Part shown: in pieces, positions 25,050-32,798 of the stretch
Layout: every line of letters starts with the position of its first letter
How positions within the stretch are numbered: the stretch's first letter is position 1
DNA from: JBMNTP01 sp050945795
Lineage (GTDB): Bacteria; Bacillota; Clostridia; Christensenellales; MGBC116941
Length of the DNA stretch: 53,379 nucleotides
Assembly: GCA_050945795.1 (NCBI GenBank)
Contig: JBMNTP010000011.1
Span: 1-53,379 of the forward strand
Direction: 5' to 3'
Translations under genes and position numbers: made by a program
Notes under the pieces: generated by a model
The model's input: the letters and a program-made list of their open reading frames with translations, nothing else
Databases searched by the model: none
Told to the model about the DNA's origin: nothing

Positions 25050-25275
25050 TGAGTATCTTCTCGGAGCGGTTATGGGAAATAAAGTGCTTGTAATCTGTTG
25101 GCATAATCAGATTTTCTTTGGCTTACCTTTATTTTTTCTAAAAGAAAGGCATAAGCGTAACATAGTATGGAACTATCTTCTTGGAGCGTTCATGAGAAAA
25201 AGGCGCTCGTAATCTGTTGGCATAATCAGGTTTTCTTTGGCTTACCTTTCTTTTTTCTAAAAGAAAGGTAAGAGC
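25050..25275 (-). repeat. Two tandem copies of a 120-base element (family C)
   Basis: ATCTTC(T/C)(C/T)GGAGCG recurs at about 25055 and 25175, exactly 120 bases apart. Each copy ends in TTTTCTTTGGCTTACC followed by a TTTCTTTTAGAAA-type palindrome. The same element occurs three times in the opposite orientation at 27953-28270. Confidence 0.85.
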
Positions 25276-25289
25276 GGACTTAATATACG

Positions 25290-25325
25290 AAAAGCCCCCG
25301 CCTCCATAATGGAGCGAGGGCTTTG
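25290..25325 (-). terminator. Terminator of pckA
   Basis: AAAGCCCcCGCcTCCA and TGGAGCGaGGGCTTT pair around TAA. It lies about 20 bases after the pckA stop. Confidence 0.8.
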
Positions 25326-25344
25326 ATTATGCTTTAATTGATGT

Positions 25345-26919
25345 TCAGCCTTTGGGGCCGGCATCAATGATATGCTGCGGCATATCATTGTATTTGGAGA
25401 AGTTCTTAACGAACCTTGACGCAAGATCCTTGGCCTGCACGTCATACGCTTCTTTGTCAGCCCATGTGTTGCGCGGGTTGAGAACTTCGCTGGGTACTCC
25501 GGGGCAGCTTTCGGGTACGAGTACATTGAAGATGGGGTCAAGATTGAACTTGACTTTTTCAAGCTCTCCGTTAAGCGCGGCTGATACTATAGCGCGAGTA
25601 TACTTTATGCTCATGCGCTTGCCAACGCCGTAAGGTCCGCCCGACCAGCCGGTATTTATAAGGTAAACATGAGAATCATGCTTATCAATTTTCTTACCGA
25701 GCAATTCCACGTATACCGACGGACGCAGCGGCAGGAAAGGCGCTCCAAAGCAGGTTGAGAAGGTGGTCTGCGGCTCTACAATACCTCTTTCGGTGCCGGC
25801 GAGTTTGCTGGTATAGCCGGATACGAAGTGGTACATTGCCTGCGCCTTGTCAAGCTTAGCGATGGGCGGCAACACGCCGAAAGCGTCGGCCGTAAGGAAT
25901 ATTACGGTTTTGGGATGCCCGCCTATGCCGGGTATAACGGCGTTGGGTATGAATTCGACCGGATAGCCGACACGCGTATTTTCGGTGAGGCTGCCGTCAT
26001 CATAATCCGGCACGCCGGTTTTCTCGTCCAGCACGAGATTTTCAGCCAGGGCGCCGAATTTGATAGCGTCCCATATCTGAGGTTCGTTTTCTCGGGTCAG
26101 GTTTATGCACTTTGCGTAGCATCCGCCCTCGAAGTTGAATATGCCGTTATCCGACCAGCCGTGCTCGTCGTCGCCTATGAGCTTGCGGTCGGGGTCTGCG
26201 CTAAGAGTGGTTTTGCCGGTGCCGCTAAGTCCGAAGAACAAGGCGGTGTCGCCGTCTTTGCCTATGTTTGCCGAGCAATGCATCGGGAAAGCCGAACGCT
26301 TGGGCAGTAGGAAGTTCATAACGGCGAATACACTCTTTTTCATTTCTCCTGCGTATTTGGATCCGGCTACGATTACTACTTTTTCGGCGAAGTTAACAAC
26401 TATAGCCGCCTCGCTGCGTGTTCCGTCTACTTCGGGAATGCACTTAAAGCCGGGCGCCGCTATAATTGTAAAACCGGGGATAAAATTATCAAGTTCGCCT
26501 TCTTTCGGCCTTATAAGAAGCTGGTGTATAAAAAGGTTCTGCGAAGCCAGCTCATTTATTACGCGCACATTGAGACGATAGTCGGGATCTGCTCCCGCGA
26601 AGCCTTCAAATACAAAAAGATCGCGGCCTTGCAGGTATGCCATCATCCTGTTATATATGCCCTTATACTTTTCAATGCTTATGGGAACGTTTACCTTGCC
26701 CCAATCAATGTCGTCATGGTTCTCCGGCTCGTCCACAACAAAGCGATCCTCGGGCGAGCGGCCGGTGTATTTTCCGGTGTTTACAGCCAAAGCGCCAGTA
26801 TCAGTTAAACGGCCTTCTTTACGCGCGAGCGCCTGTTCAACAAGCCCCGGCACGGATAGATTCCAATACACGGTTCCGGTATTGATGATGCCTAATTTTT
26901 CAAGCTCAGATTGTTTCAT
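25345..26919 (-). CDS. pckA: Phosphoenolpyruvate carboxykinase (ATP)
   Basis: A 524-residue enzyme linking oxaloacetate and phosphoenolpyruvate. The substrate-binding RSPEDRF, the kinase-1a loop FGLSGTGKTTLS and the metal-binding stretch LIGDDEHGWSD are intact, and FNFEGGCYAK is as in the family. In anaerobes it can run in either direction. The start follows GGGAGA. It forms a block with rsmA on the minus strand, enclosed by inverted composite repeats. Its Ile codons include more ATC and ATT than those of many neighbours, by eye. Confidence 0.97.
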   Translation of the reverse strand: MKQSELEKLGIINTGTVYWNLSVPGLVEQALARKEGRLTDTGALAVNTGKYTGRSPEDRFVVDEPENHDDIDWGKVNVPISIEKYKGIYNRMMAYLQGRDLFVFEGFAGADPDYRLNVRVINELASQNLFIHQLLIRPKEGELDNFIPGFTIIAAPGFKCIPEVDGTRSEAAIVVNFAEKVVIVAGSKYAGEMKKSVFAVMNFLLPKRSAFPMHCSANIGKDGDTALFFGLSGTGKTTLSADPDRKLIGDDEHGWSDNGIFNFEGGCYAKCINLTRENEPQIWDAIKFGALAENLVLDEKTGVPDYDDGSLTENTRVGYPVEFIPNAVIPGIGGHPKTVIFLTADAFGVLPPIAKLDKAQAMYHFVSGYTSKLAGTERGIVEPQTTFSTCFGAPFLPLRPSVYVELLGKKIDKHDSHVYLINTGWSGGPYGVGKRMSIKYTRAIVSAALNGELEKVKFNLDPIFNVLVPESCPGVPSEVLNPRNTWADKEAYDVQAKDLASRFVKNFSKYNDMPQHIIDAGPKG

Positions 26920-27055
26920 ATTTGTGTTCTCCCTCTTTAAGATTCGGCCGGAAAAGCCCGACCAACAATTAAAATAATGCTAATGCCCAAAGTACCCCAG
27001 GTTACATAATACGCATTTTAAAATTTGGATTTATTATATCAAAGATTATAATAAA

Positions 27056-27922
27056 TTAAAACACCGAAGTTGAAAAATTCAAAATATTATTTGAAAGAGA
27101 TATAAACTCATCTATACTAAGCGTTTCGCCGCGCCGCTTCGGGTCAATTTCTGAAGCGATAAGCAGCTTTATTAAATTATCACGCCCTATATTTGAAAAT
27201 TTAGCCACGAGGTTATTAATAAGCGTTTTTCTTCGCATGGCAAACGCAGCGCGTACTACGGAGAAAAAAAGCGGAGTGTCTTTTGGTTTTTCGGGTAAAG
27301 AACGGGTAACTAACCTAACCACCGCGCTGTCAACATCGGGGCGCGGATAAAAGCAGGACGCCGGTACCCGTATAACCGTTTCGGCATCTGCGTAATAGCG
27401 CGCGGCCACGCTGAGCACGCCGTATTCCTTCGTGCCGGGAGCGGCGCACAGCCTGTCGGCCACCTCGCGCTGAACCATCAAGACCATAGCGCTTATGTCA
27501 TACCCGCTTTCGAGCAGCGCCATAAGCACAGGAGTGGTTATATAATACGGAAGGTTTGCCACCACCTTAAAACCGCCGCCCAAAATCGACGCGGCTTTGC
27601 CGAGCACGTTTGGGTCGAGTATGTCGCCCTCTATTATTTCGGCGTTGTCGCAGTCGGCTAGCGTGCGCCCAAGGAGCGGTATAAGCCCTTTGTCTATCTC
27701 AACCGCCACAACACGTCCCGCCCTTTTACATAAGGCAAGTGTAAGCGCTCCGGCTCCGGGGCCGATTTCAAGCACGCTGTCGTCACCGCTAAGATGTGCG
27801 GCGTCGGCGATATTGTTTAAAATATTCTCGTCTATAAGAAAATTCTGCCCAAAGCGCTTAAGTGGGGAAACGGAAAATTCTTTTAACAGGCGAGACAAAT
27901 CTTTCGCTGATGAAGGCTTCAT
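27056..27922 (-). CDS. rsmA: 16S rRNA (adenine1518/1519-N6) dimethyltransferase
   Basis: A 288-residue KsgA-family methyltransferase that dimethylates two adenines in helix 45 of 16S rRNA. The N-terminal KRFGQNFLIDENIL, the SAM-binding LEIGPGAGALT and the catalytic NLPYYITTP are all present. The C-terminal helical domain ends normally. The ribosome binding site AAAGGAG precedes ATG 27922. pckA begins 136 bases downstream. Confidence 0.96.
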   Translation of the reverse strand: MKPSSAKDLSRLLKEFSVSPLKRFGQNFLIDENILNNIADAAHLSGDDSVLEIGPGAGALTLALCKRAGRVVAVEIDKGLIPLLGRTLADCDNAEIIEGDILDPNVLGKAASILGGGFKVVANLPYYITTPVLMALLESGYDISAMVLMVQREVADRLCAAPGTKEYGVLSVAARYYADAETVIRVPASCFYPRPDVDSAVVRLVTRSLPEKPKDTPLFFSVVRAAFAMRRKTLINNLVAKFSNIGRDNLIKLLIASEIDPKRRGETLSIDEFISLSNNILNFSTSVF

Positions 27923-27952
27923 ATACTTTCTCCTTTAAAAGCAAATTATATC

Positions 27953-28270
27953 ACACTTACCTTTCTTTTAGAAAAAAGAAAGGTAAGCCAAAGAAAATCT
28001 AATTATGCCGATAGGTTCAAGCGCTTTATTTATTATGCCCGCTTTGGGGCACTTGCTCCATACTATATTGAGCTCCTTCCTTTTAGAAAACGAAAGGCAA
28101 GCCAAAGAAAATCTGATTGTGCCAACAGGTTCAAGGTGCTATATATCTCATGCCTGCTCCGTAGCTATTATTCCGTACTATATTACGCTCCTTCCTTCCA
28201 TTTAGCAAAAGAAAGGCAAGCCAAAGAAAACCTGATTATGCAAACAGGCTTTAGGTGCTTCATTTATCAT
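27953..28270 (+). repeat. Three tandem copies of family C
   Basis: AGG(T/C)AAGCCAAAGAAAA recurs at 27981, 28095 and 28214. Each copy is preceded by a TTTTAGAAAA-type palindrome and followed by TATGCC.A.AGG(T/C)T. Spacing is 114 and 119 bases. The orientation is opposite to the two copies at 25050-25275. Confidence 0.85.
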
Positions 28271-28313
28271 GCCCGCCTGGGGTGAACTCCCTCATTTGAA
28301 TGGTGATCGCCTC

Positions 28314-28400
28314 TTTTACTTTCCCTTAAAATGCCCATATGGGCATTTTAATAAAGTTTGGAATCCAACCCTTTTTAAAGGGTTGGCCGCCGGAGGCATC
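28314..28400 (+). repeat. Right copy of the 88-base inverted repeat (family B)
   Basis: Begins TTTTACTTTCCC and ends GCCGCCGGAGGCATC, with the AAAATGCCCAT/ATGGGCATTTT palindrome inside. It matches the reverse complement of 24938-25025 almost throughout. Confidence 0.88.
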
Positions 28401-28440
28401 GTTCCCCGTTCCCGTTCCCCCGTCCCTCGGCATCGTTCCT

Positions 28441-28469
28441 ATAAACGGAAAGCCGCCACTAGGCGGCTT
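28441..28469 (-). terminator. Terminator at the end of the WYL regulator gene
   Basis: AAGCCGCC and GGCGGCTT pair around ACTA and overlap the stop codon of the gene. The T-tail on the minus strand is short (TTTCCGTTTAT). Confidence 0.6.
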
Positions 28470-29472
28470 ATTCATTAGCGTATATTTTGCGCATTGCCTT
28501 TATCTCCCGCCGTATCCACTTGCGCAGACTCTGCGGCTCGAGCACCTCACATTCGCAGCCCTGCTGAAGCACCCATAAACGCACGCCCTCCGGCGCTATA
28601 TTAAGCCGCACATCCATAAGGTCTTTGCCGGCCGGTGTCATGCTTACTTCGGGGCCGAACGCCGATACTACATTACCGGTCATAGTTATAGGCATCCTAA
28701 GACGCACCGGCTCGGGTTTGCCGCAGAACATGTATATATGCTCGCTTACATACTGGCCTATGTCAAAACCAACGCCATCATGCTCGGGCAGGTCGGAAAT
28801 AGGGCGGCGGGCGGTATTGAGAAGCTCTATGCCGGTTATGCGGTCGAGCCGGTAATGGGTGATGTTGTCGTATTTTGAGTAGTTGGCGATAAGGTAGTAA
28901 TGGCCGCTGTTTACAACTATTTCATATGGATTAACTATATAAGGCCGCTCTCGGCGAGGGTGGAGCAGGCCGTCCATGCCGTATTCGTTATAAATAAAAG
29001 AGACTTGCTTTTTGCCGGTTATAGCCTGGCTAAGTATTTCAAGTATATAAAAAAACTCTTTGTTACGGGGATGCTGGAACTGGTTCATGGAAACGACATG
29101 CGGAGTTTCACGGGCGAAGTATTCGGTTGAAAGGTCTTTTATTTTATCGACAAGGCGTTCGGCGTCGCGCTTAGGTATAAAGCGGGATGAAAGAACGCTG
29201 TCAATGAGGAGGCGCAGCTCGGCATCGGTAAAGTCGCGTTCCCTAAGATAGTAACCTTTGCCATTTTCGTCATATGTGCTTATGTCGTAGCCCATTTCCA
29301 TAAGCAAAGACAGATTGCGGGCAACGGATTTTCGCTCCGCCTCTATAGAGTATTCACGGCTTAAGCGCGCGATCAAATCGCGCATTGATATAGGGTGATC
29401 GTGATCGGTGTATTTGCTTAGTATTTTAAGTATACATAAAGGCAAAGCCTTCTTGCCGCCTATAGCCTGCAT
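28468..29472 (-). CDS. WYL domain transcriptional regulator
   Basis: A 334-residue DNA-binding protein. Residues 1-80 form an HTH_11-type winged helix (LPLCILKILSKYTDHDHPISMRDL, RKSVARNLSLLMEMGYDI). Residues 140-230 form the WYL domain (VNPYEIVVNSGHYYLIANY, HYRLDRITGIELL), and a WCX C-terminal domain follows. WYL proteins often bind nucleic acid or nucleotide-type ligands and regulate stress or defence genes. No obvious target gene is adjacent, apart from the cysteine-rich repeat gene starting 260 bases away, divergently. The ribosome binding site is GGGGAG. Confidence 0.9.
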   Translation of the reverse strand: MQAIGGKKALPLCILKILSKYTDHDHPISMRDLIARLSREYSIEAERKSVARNLSLLMEMGYDISTYDENGKGYYLRERDFTDAELRLLIDSVLSSRFIPKRDAERLVDKIKDLSTEYFARETPHVVSMNQFQHPRNKEFFYILEILSQAITGKKQVSFIYNEYGMDGLLHPRRERPYIVNPYEIVVNSGHYYLIANYSKYDNITHYRLDRITGIELLNTARRPISDLPEHDGVGFDIGQYVSEHIYMFCGKPEPVRLRMPITMTGNVVSAFGPEVSMTPAGKDLMDVRLNIAPEGVRLWVLQQGCECEVLEPQSLRKWIRREIKAMRKIYANE

Positions 29473-29732
29473 ATGCTTTCTCTCCCCTTATATAATTAAC
29501 TATAATATACCATAAAACAGCCGCAAGTACCGATATAATTGGAGCTTAGCGGTTAATAAAGCGGTGATGTATATATGAAGCGCCACAAGTTGGCGTTGAC
29601 ACGTTTTGTATTAAATCAACATATAGTGAAATATAAATAAGGGCTAAACACCGCTCAATATTATTGCATATGCGTAACCAGGCTGCTAGGCATAAAGCAA
29701 GAGAAAGCGGTTGTGGCCCGGGAGGTGAAATA

Positions 29733-30074
29733 ATGAGTTGTCTATGTTTGTTAGGTGTGCTATGCGCATGCCGCGGAAATAATTGCAGGCGCGGCGGCGC
29801 CGTCCAGGGCGATAGCGATAACGGACGTTCGGGCAGGTGTTGCAGGTGCCGTTGTGGCGATGTGCAGGGCGATAGCGATAACGGACGTTCGTGCAGGTGT
29901 TGCAGGTGCCGTTGCGGCGATGTGCAGGGCGAGAGCGATAACGGACGTTCGGGCAGGTGTTGCAGGTGCCGTTGTGGCGATGTGCAGGGTGATAGCGATA
30001 ATGGGGTAGCGGGCATAAGCAGATGCTGCGCCGAGATATGCGAGCTGTGCAGGCGGTGCAGAAGGTGCTGCTAA
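29733..30074 (+). CDS. Cysteine-rich tandem-repeat small protein
   Basis: 113 residues with 25 cysteines, by my count. A Cys-rich start (MSCLCLLGVLCACRG) leads into 20-residue repeats of the form GDVQGDSDNGRSGRCCRCRC, three complete and one partial on each side. A non-repeated tail, SRCCAEICELCRRCRRCC, ends the protein. It contains almost only Cys, Arg, Gly, Asp, Ser and Asn in the repeats. The start is supported by GGGAGGTGA at 29720-29728, a near-perfect ribosome binding site, and a terminator follows the stop. I do not know its family. A metal-binding or cross-linked spore-coat protein, or a peptide precursor, are possible by composition only. Confidence 0.7.
   Translation: MSCLCLLGVLCACRGNNCRRGGAVQGDSDNGRSGRCCRCRCGDVQGDSDNGRSCRCCRCRCGDVQGESDNGRSGRCCRCRCGDVQGDSDNGVAGISRCCAEICELCRRCRRCC
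29802..30000 (+). repeat. 60-base tandem repeat within the cysteine-rich gene
   Basis: Units at 29821-29880, 29881-29940 and 29941-30000 are in exact register and differ at one to four bases, with a partial unit before them. The period is a multiple of three, so all frames stay open and false ORFs appear on both strands. Confidence 0.95.
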
Positions 30075-30087
30075 TTCATACTGGGGC

Positions 30088-30115
30088 GGGGCGGGTATTA
30101 CCGCTCCGTTTCTTT
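30088..30115 (+). terminator. Terminator of the cysteine-rich gene
   Basis: GGGGCGG pairs with CCGCTCC (one G-U pair) around a short loop, followed by GTTTCTTTA. Confidence 0.55.
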
Positions 30116-30515
30116 ATGTCGCCGTTTTGTTGAGGTTATAATCGCTTTGCTGCTTAAGGCGCAGTAGCGCCTTGGCGTGCAGCCGGCGGCAATGCCTTTC
30201 GCTATAATGACAGCGCCGCGAAATATCTGCCCAGCTAAGGGCGCATATGTAGCGCAGTCGCAAAACCTGCCTTTCGTTGGCGGGTAAGCCGGATATAGCC
30301 TCCTCGGCCTTAGATAAGCCGCTTTCAAGCGAGTGTATCTCTTTATAAAGCAAATCCGCCGCCCGGCTCATACTTGAGCATTGCTGCGCTATCGGCTCTT
30401 TGCCGCCTGAAAAGAGTACCGCGCGAACCAGCGCTCCCGCCGCGTCCATATATTTTATGCGTTCTTTTAACGAGTCTATACGCTGCCTTTTTTCTCTAAG
30501 TTCCGCCAGCTCCAT
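30114..30515 (-). CDS. Sigma-70 region 4-like regulator, phage type
   Basis: 133 residues. The N-terminal half is a long helix (ELAELREKRQRIDSLKERIKYM). The C-terminal half is a sigma-factor region 4-like helix-turn-helix (LPANERQVLRLRYICALSWADISRR). Proteins of this type occur in prophages and integrative elements as late-gene activators. It starts four bases after the stop of the 73-residue gene, with GGGGTGTGA overlapping that stop, so the two are coupled. Both are transcribed from the operator-rich promoter opposite the XRE gene. Confidence 0.7.
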   Translation of the reverse strand: MELAELREKRQRIDSLKERIKYMDAAGALVRAVLFSGGKEPIAQQCSSMSRAADLLYKEIHSLESGLSKAEEAISGLPANERQVLRLRYICALSWADISRRCHYSERHCRRLHAKALLRLKQQSDYNLNKTAT

Positions 30516-30519
30516 ACCG

Positions 30520-30741
30520 TCACACCCCTTCGCTATTATCGCGCCGCTCTAAAATCCAGTTACCGGAGAAAAACCATTCGGTAAACTCCTCCTTTAAAGC
30601 CGCATTGCCTCGCGTCAGCCGCGCCAACGCATAAGCAAAAGCGGCGTCCGCTTCGACATGGCTGCCGCTTTCTATGCCGAACCCGTTATATACACCATGC
30701 GAAACACGCTCGTCCATATTATTTTTATAATGTTTATCCAT
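30520..30741 (-). CDS. Hypothetical 73-residue protein
   Basis: A small acidic protein of unknown family (HVEADAAFAYALARLTRGNAALKEEFTEWFFSGNW). No membrane segment or known motif is seen. The ribosome binding site GGAG and a consensus promoter precede it, and it is coupled to the sigma-like gene. It is probably part of a phage-like regulatory module. Confidence 0.65.
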   Translation of the reverse strand: MDKHYKNNMDERVSHGVYNGFGIESGSHVEADAAFAYALARLTRGNAALKEEFTEWFFSGNWILERRDNSEGV

Positions 30742-30830
30742 AGCTTATCTCCGTTTGCTAACTTAGCTTAAAGCTATAATATAGCACAGAGCTAAGTATG
30801 TCAATATAAATATTAGCTAAAAGCTAATAA
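30741..30830 (-). promoter_or_regulatory. Sigma-A promoter with an array of TTAGCT operators
   Basis: On the minus strand TTGACA (30804-30799), a 17-base spacer and TATTAT (30781-30776) form a consensus promoter for the two small genes. The TTAGCT/AGCTAA motif is repeated around it: GCTAA-C-TTAGC (30758-30768), TAGCTT-A-AAGCTA (30764-30776), GAGCTAAG in the spacer (30789-30796) and ATTAGCT-AAA-AGCTAAT (30812-30828). One more copy, ACTTAGCTTA, follows the XRE gene at about 31211. These are probable binding sites of the XRE repressor. Confidence 0.7.
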
Positions 30831-30871
30831 AATGATATGGATAAACCGAAAATAGCATGGTAAAATTAGCT

Positions 30872-31213
30872 ATGAGCAAGTTTAAAGATGATGTTTCGGC
30901 AGGTAAGCGCATAAAGAGCCTGCGTTTGGAGCGAGGAGTTAAGCAAGAAGAGGTGGCTACTGCTGCCGGCATTACCGCGGCTTTTTTAAGCGAGGTTGAA
31001 AATCGCAAAAAGGGAGTATCGGTAGAGGTGCTAAAGAGCATCGCCGATTATTTTGAGGTATCGACAGACTATCTTTTAGGGCGGACAGAGGTGCGTGGCG
31101 AGCCGGAAACCGCGGCGTTTCATATGGAGGGCGAATATGACGAGCTGCCTGATCAGGCGCGGCGTGAAATAGAAAGCTTTATAAGCTATATAAAGCAAAA
31201 ATACAAGTCATAA
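30872..31213 (+). CDS. XRE (Cro/CI) family repressor
   Basis: 113 residues with an N-terminal HTH_3 domain (GKRIKSLRLERGVKQEEVATAAGITAAFLSEVEN...) and the phage-repressor-like VSTDYLLGR end of that domain. A short C-terminal helical region is the probable dimer interface. It is divergent from the two small genes and faces the TTAGCT operator array. The start is taken at ATG 30872 (MSKFKDD); no strong ribosome binding site is seen there. The gene resembles the immunity repressor of a phage or element, but no other phage genes are found. Confidence 0.85.
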   Translation: MSKFKDDVSAGKRIKSLRLERGVKQEEVATAAGITAAFLSEVENRKKGVSVEVLKSIADYFEVSTDYLLGRTEVRGEPETAAFHMEGEYDELPDQARREIESFISYIKQKYKS

Positions 31214-31225
31214 CTTAGCTTATTG

Positions 31226-31410
31226 GTGGTTTTCTTTTAGAAAAGAGCCAAAAGACACGAAAATGCCTTTGGGAAGGCACTTTATGACGGAATTTGCGAT
31301 ATAAAAATCTTAACAAATCTAAAAAAACGCCTTTTTAAAGGCGTTTTTCTAAAATGATGATTAAGTGACCAATTCCTTAAGCGGAGGTATGAAGGCAGAG
31401 CCTCCGCCGT
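31226..31410. repeat. Mosaic of repeat modules around a terminator
   Basis: Between XRE and murA lie, in order, a TTTTCTTTTAGAAAAGAGCC element (family C-like, 31229-31252), a degenerate AAAATGCC..GGCACTTT palindrome (31259-31282), a true terminator at 31321-31349, and CCTTAAGCGGAGG..AGAGCCTCC (family A-like, 31373-31404). Confidence 0.65.
31321..31349. terminator. Bidirectional rho-independent terminator
   Basis: AAAAACGCCTTT and AAAGGCGTTTTT form a perfect 12-base stem with a TT loop, between convergent XRE and murA. Confidence 0.85.
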
Positions 31411-31424
31411 TACTATATCGAGAC

Positions 31425-32678
31425 TTACCGCGCCCTTTCCATATCGGCTCCAAGAGATATAAGCTTATTTTCAAAGTTATGGTAACCGCGGTCTACATAT
31501 TTCATATTTGACACTACTGTTGTGCCTTCGGCCATAAGGCCGGCTATTATAAGCGCTGCGCCAGCTCTAAGGTCGCTGGCCCTTACCGGCGCTCCGGTAA
31601 GACGCTCAACTCCGCTTATAACCGCAACCCGGTTATCAACCTGTATATCCGCTCCCATGCGCCTAAGCTCATAAACATGCTTAAACCTATCCTCGAATAT
31701 GCTTTCGATTATCATGCTTGTGCCTTCAGCGGTGCTTAAAAGGGAAGTGAAAGGCTGCTGAAGGTCGGTTGGGAAGCCGGGATACGGCAGCGTTTTTATA
31801 TTAACTCCGTTCGGGCGGCCGTTTGTAAGTATGCGTATCCAGTTTTCGCCTTCGCTTACCTTTATGCCGGCTTCGATAAGCTTTGCGGTAAGCGCATCCA
31901 TATGCGTCGGTATTACGTTTGTAACGGTAACATCGCCGCGAGTGGCGGCGGCGGCCAGCATCAGCGTGCCGGTTTCTATCTGATCGGGTATTATTGTATA
32001 ATTGCAGCCGCCAAGCTTTGCAACGCCTCTTACGCGTATTATGTCGGTGCCGGCGCCGCTTACTTTGGCGCCCATGCTGTTTAAGCAGCTGGCAAGATCT
32101 ACAACATGCGGCTCTTTAGCGGCATTTACGATTGTTGTAGTGCCTTCGGCGAGTACCGCCGCAAGCATAAGGTTTATAGTCGCCCCTACGCTTACAACGT
32201 CGAGATATATATCCGTTCCTTTAAGCTTTTCAGCCTCGGCGAATACAATGCCGTGTTCAATCTTTAAAGTGGCGCCCATCGCGGTCAAACCTTTGATGTG
32301 CTGATCTATCGGCCGGGAGCCTATAACGCAGCCGCCGGGCAGCGCAACTTCGGCTTTGCCAAACCGGCCAAGAAGAACGCCTAAAAGATAATACGAGGCG
32401 CGCATGGTCTGCGCCAGCTCGTAATCTGCCTTATGCGTGTTTGTTCCGGAAGGGTCAACGCTCATGCGCCCGTCCGTAGTAAGATTGACATCGGCGCCCA
32501 TAGCGACCAAAATGTCCTTAAGAACAAGCACATCCTTTATATAAGGAAGGTTATCAATAGTACAGACATCATCTGTAAGCAGCACTGCGGGCAGTATTGC
32601 CACCGCCGCATTTTTAGCTCCGCTTACGGCTATTGAGCCGTTTAGGGGGCGGCCGCCTTTAATTATTAAATTATCCAT
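31425..32678 (-). CDS. murA: UDP-N-acetylglucosamine 1-carboxyvinyltransferase
   Basis: A 417-residue enzyme of the first committed step of peptidoglycan synthesis, transferring enolpyruvate to UDP-GlcNAc. The Lys of SGAKNAA and the catalytic, fosfomycin-target Cys of LPGGCVIGSRPID are present, and DLRAGAALIIAGL near the C-terminus is typical. ATG 32678 follows GGAGGA; an upstream in-frame ATG at 32705 lacks a site. Firmicutes often have two MurA paralogues, and which one this is cannot be decided here. Confidence 0.95.
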   Translation of the reverse strand: MDNLIIKGGRPLNGSIAVSGAKNAAVAILPAVLLTDDVCTIDNLPYIKDVLVLKDILVAMGADVNLTTDGRMSVDPSGTNTHKADYELAQTMRASYYLLGVLLGRFGKAEVALPGGCVIGSRPIDQHIKGLTAMGATLKIEHGIVFAEAEKLKGTDIYLDVVSVGATINLMLAAVLAEGTTTIVNAAKEPHVVDLASCLNSMGAKVSGAGTDIIRVRGVAKLGGCNYTIIPDQIETGTLMLAAAATRGDVTVTNVIPTHMDALTAKLIEAGIKVSEGENWIRILTNGRPNGVNIKTLPYPGFPTDLQQPFTSLLSTAEGTSMIIESIFEDRFKHVYELRRMGADIQVDNRVAVISGVERLTGAPVRASDLRAGAALIIAGLMAEGTTVVSNMKYVDRGYHNFENKLISLGADMERAR

Positions 32679-32798
32679 TCGTCCTCCGGCTATAACGAAA
32701 GCCATATTTATGGCTTGTTGTGCTAACGAATTATAGCATAATTAATATTATTTGACAAAAAATTTAATGCGCAGCTTTAAAACCGCGCAAAAAACGCT

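Noticed and set aside
25050..28270. CRISPR array
   Set aside because: Units are over 110 bases, repeat throughout their length without unique spacers, and no cas genes are present.
29546..30016. Minus-strand and alternative plus-strand frames over the 60-base repeat
   Set aside because: They arise from the same period effect. Only the Cys-rich frame has a strong ribosome binding site directly before an ATG and a terminator after its stop.
30114..31213. Intact prophage
   Set aside because: Only the repressor/sigma-like module is present; no integrase, structural or lysis genes adjoin it.
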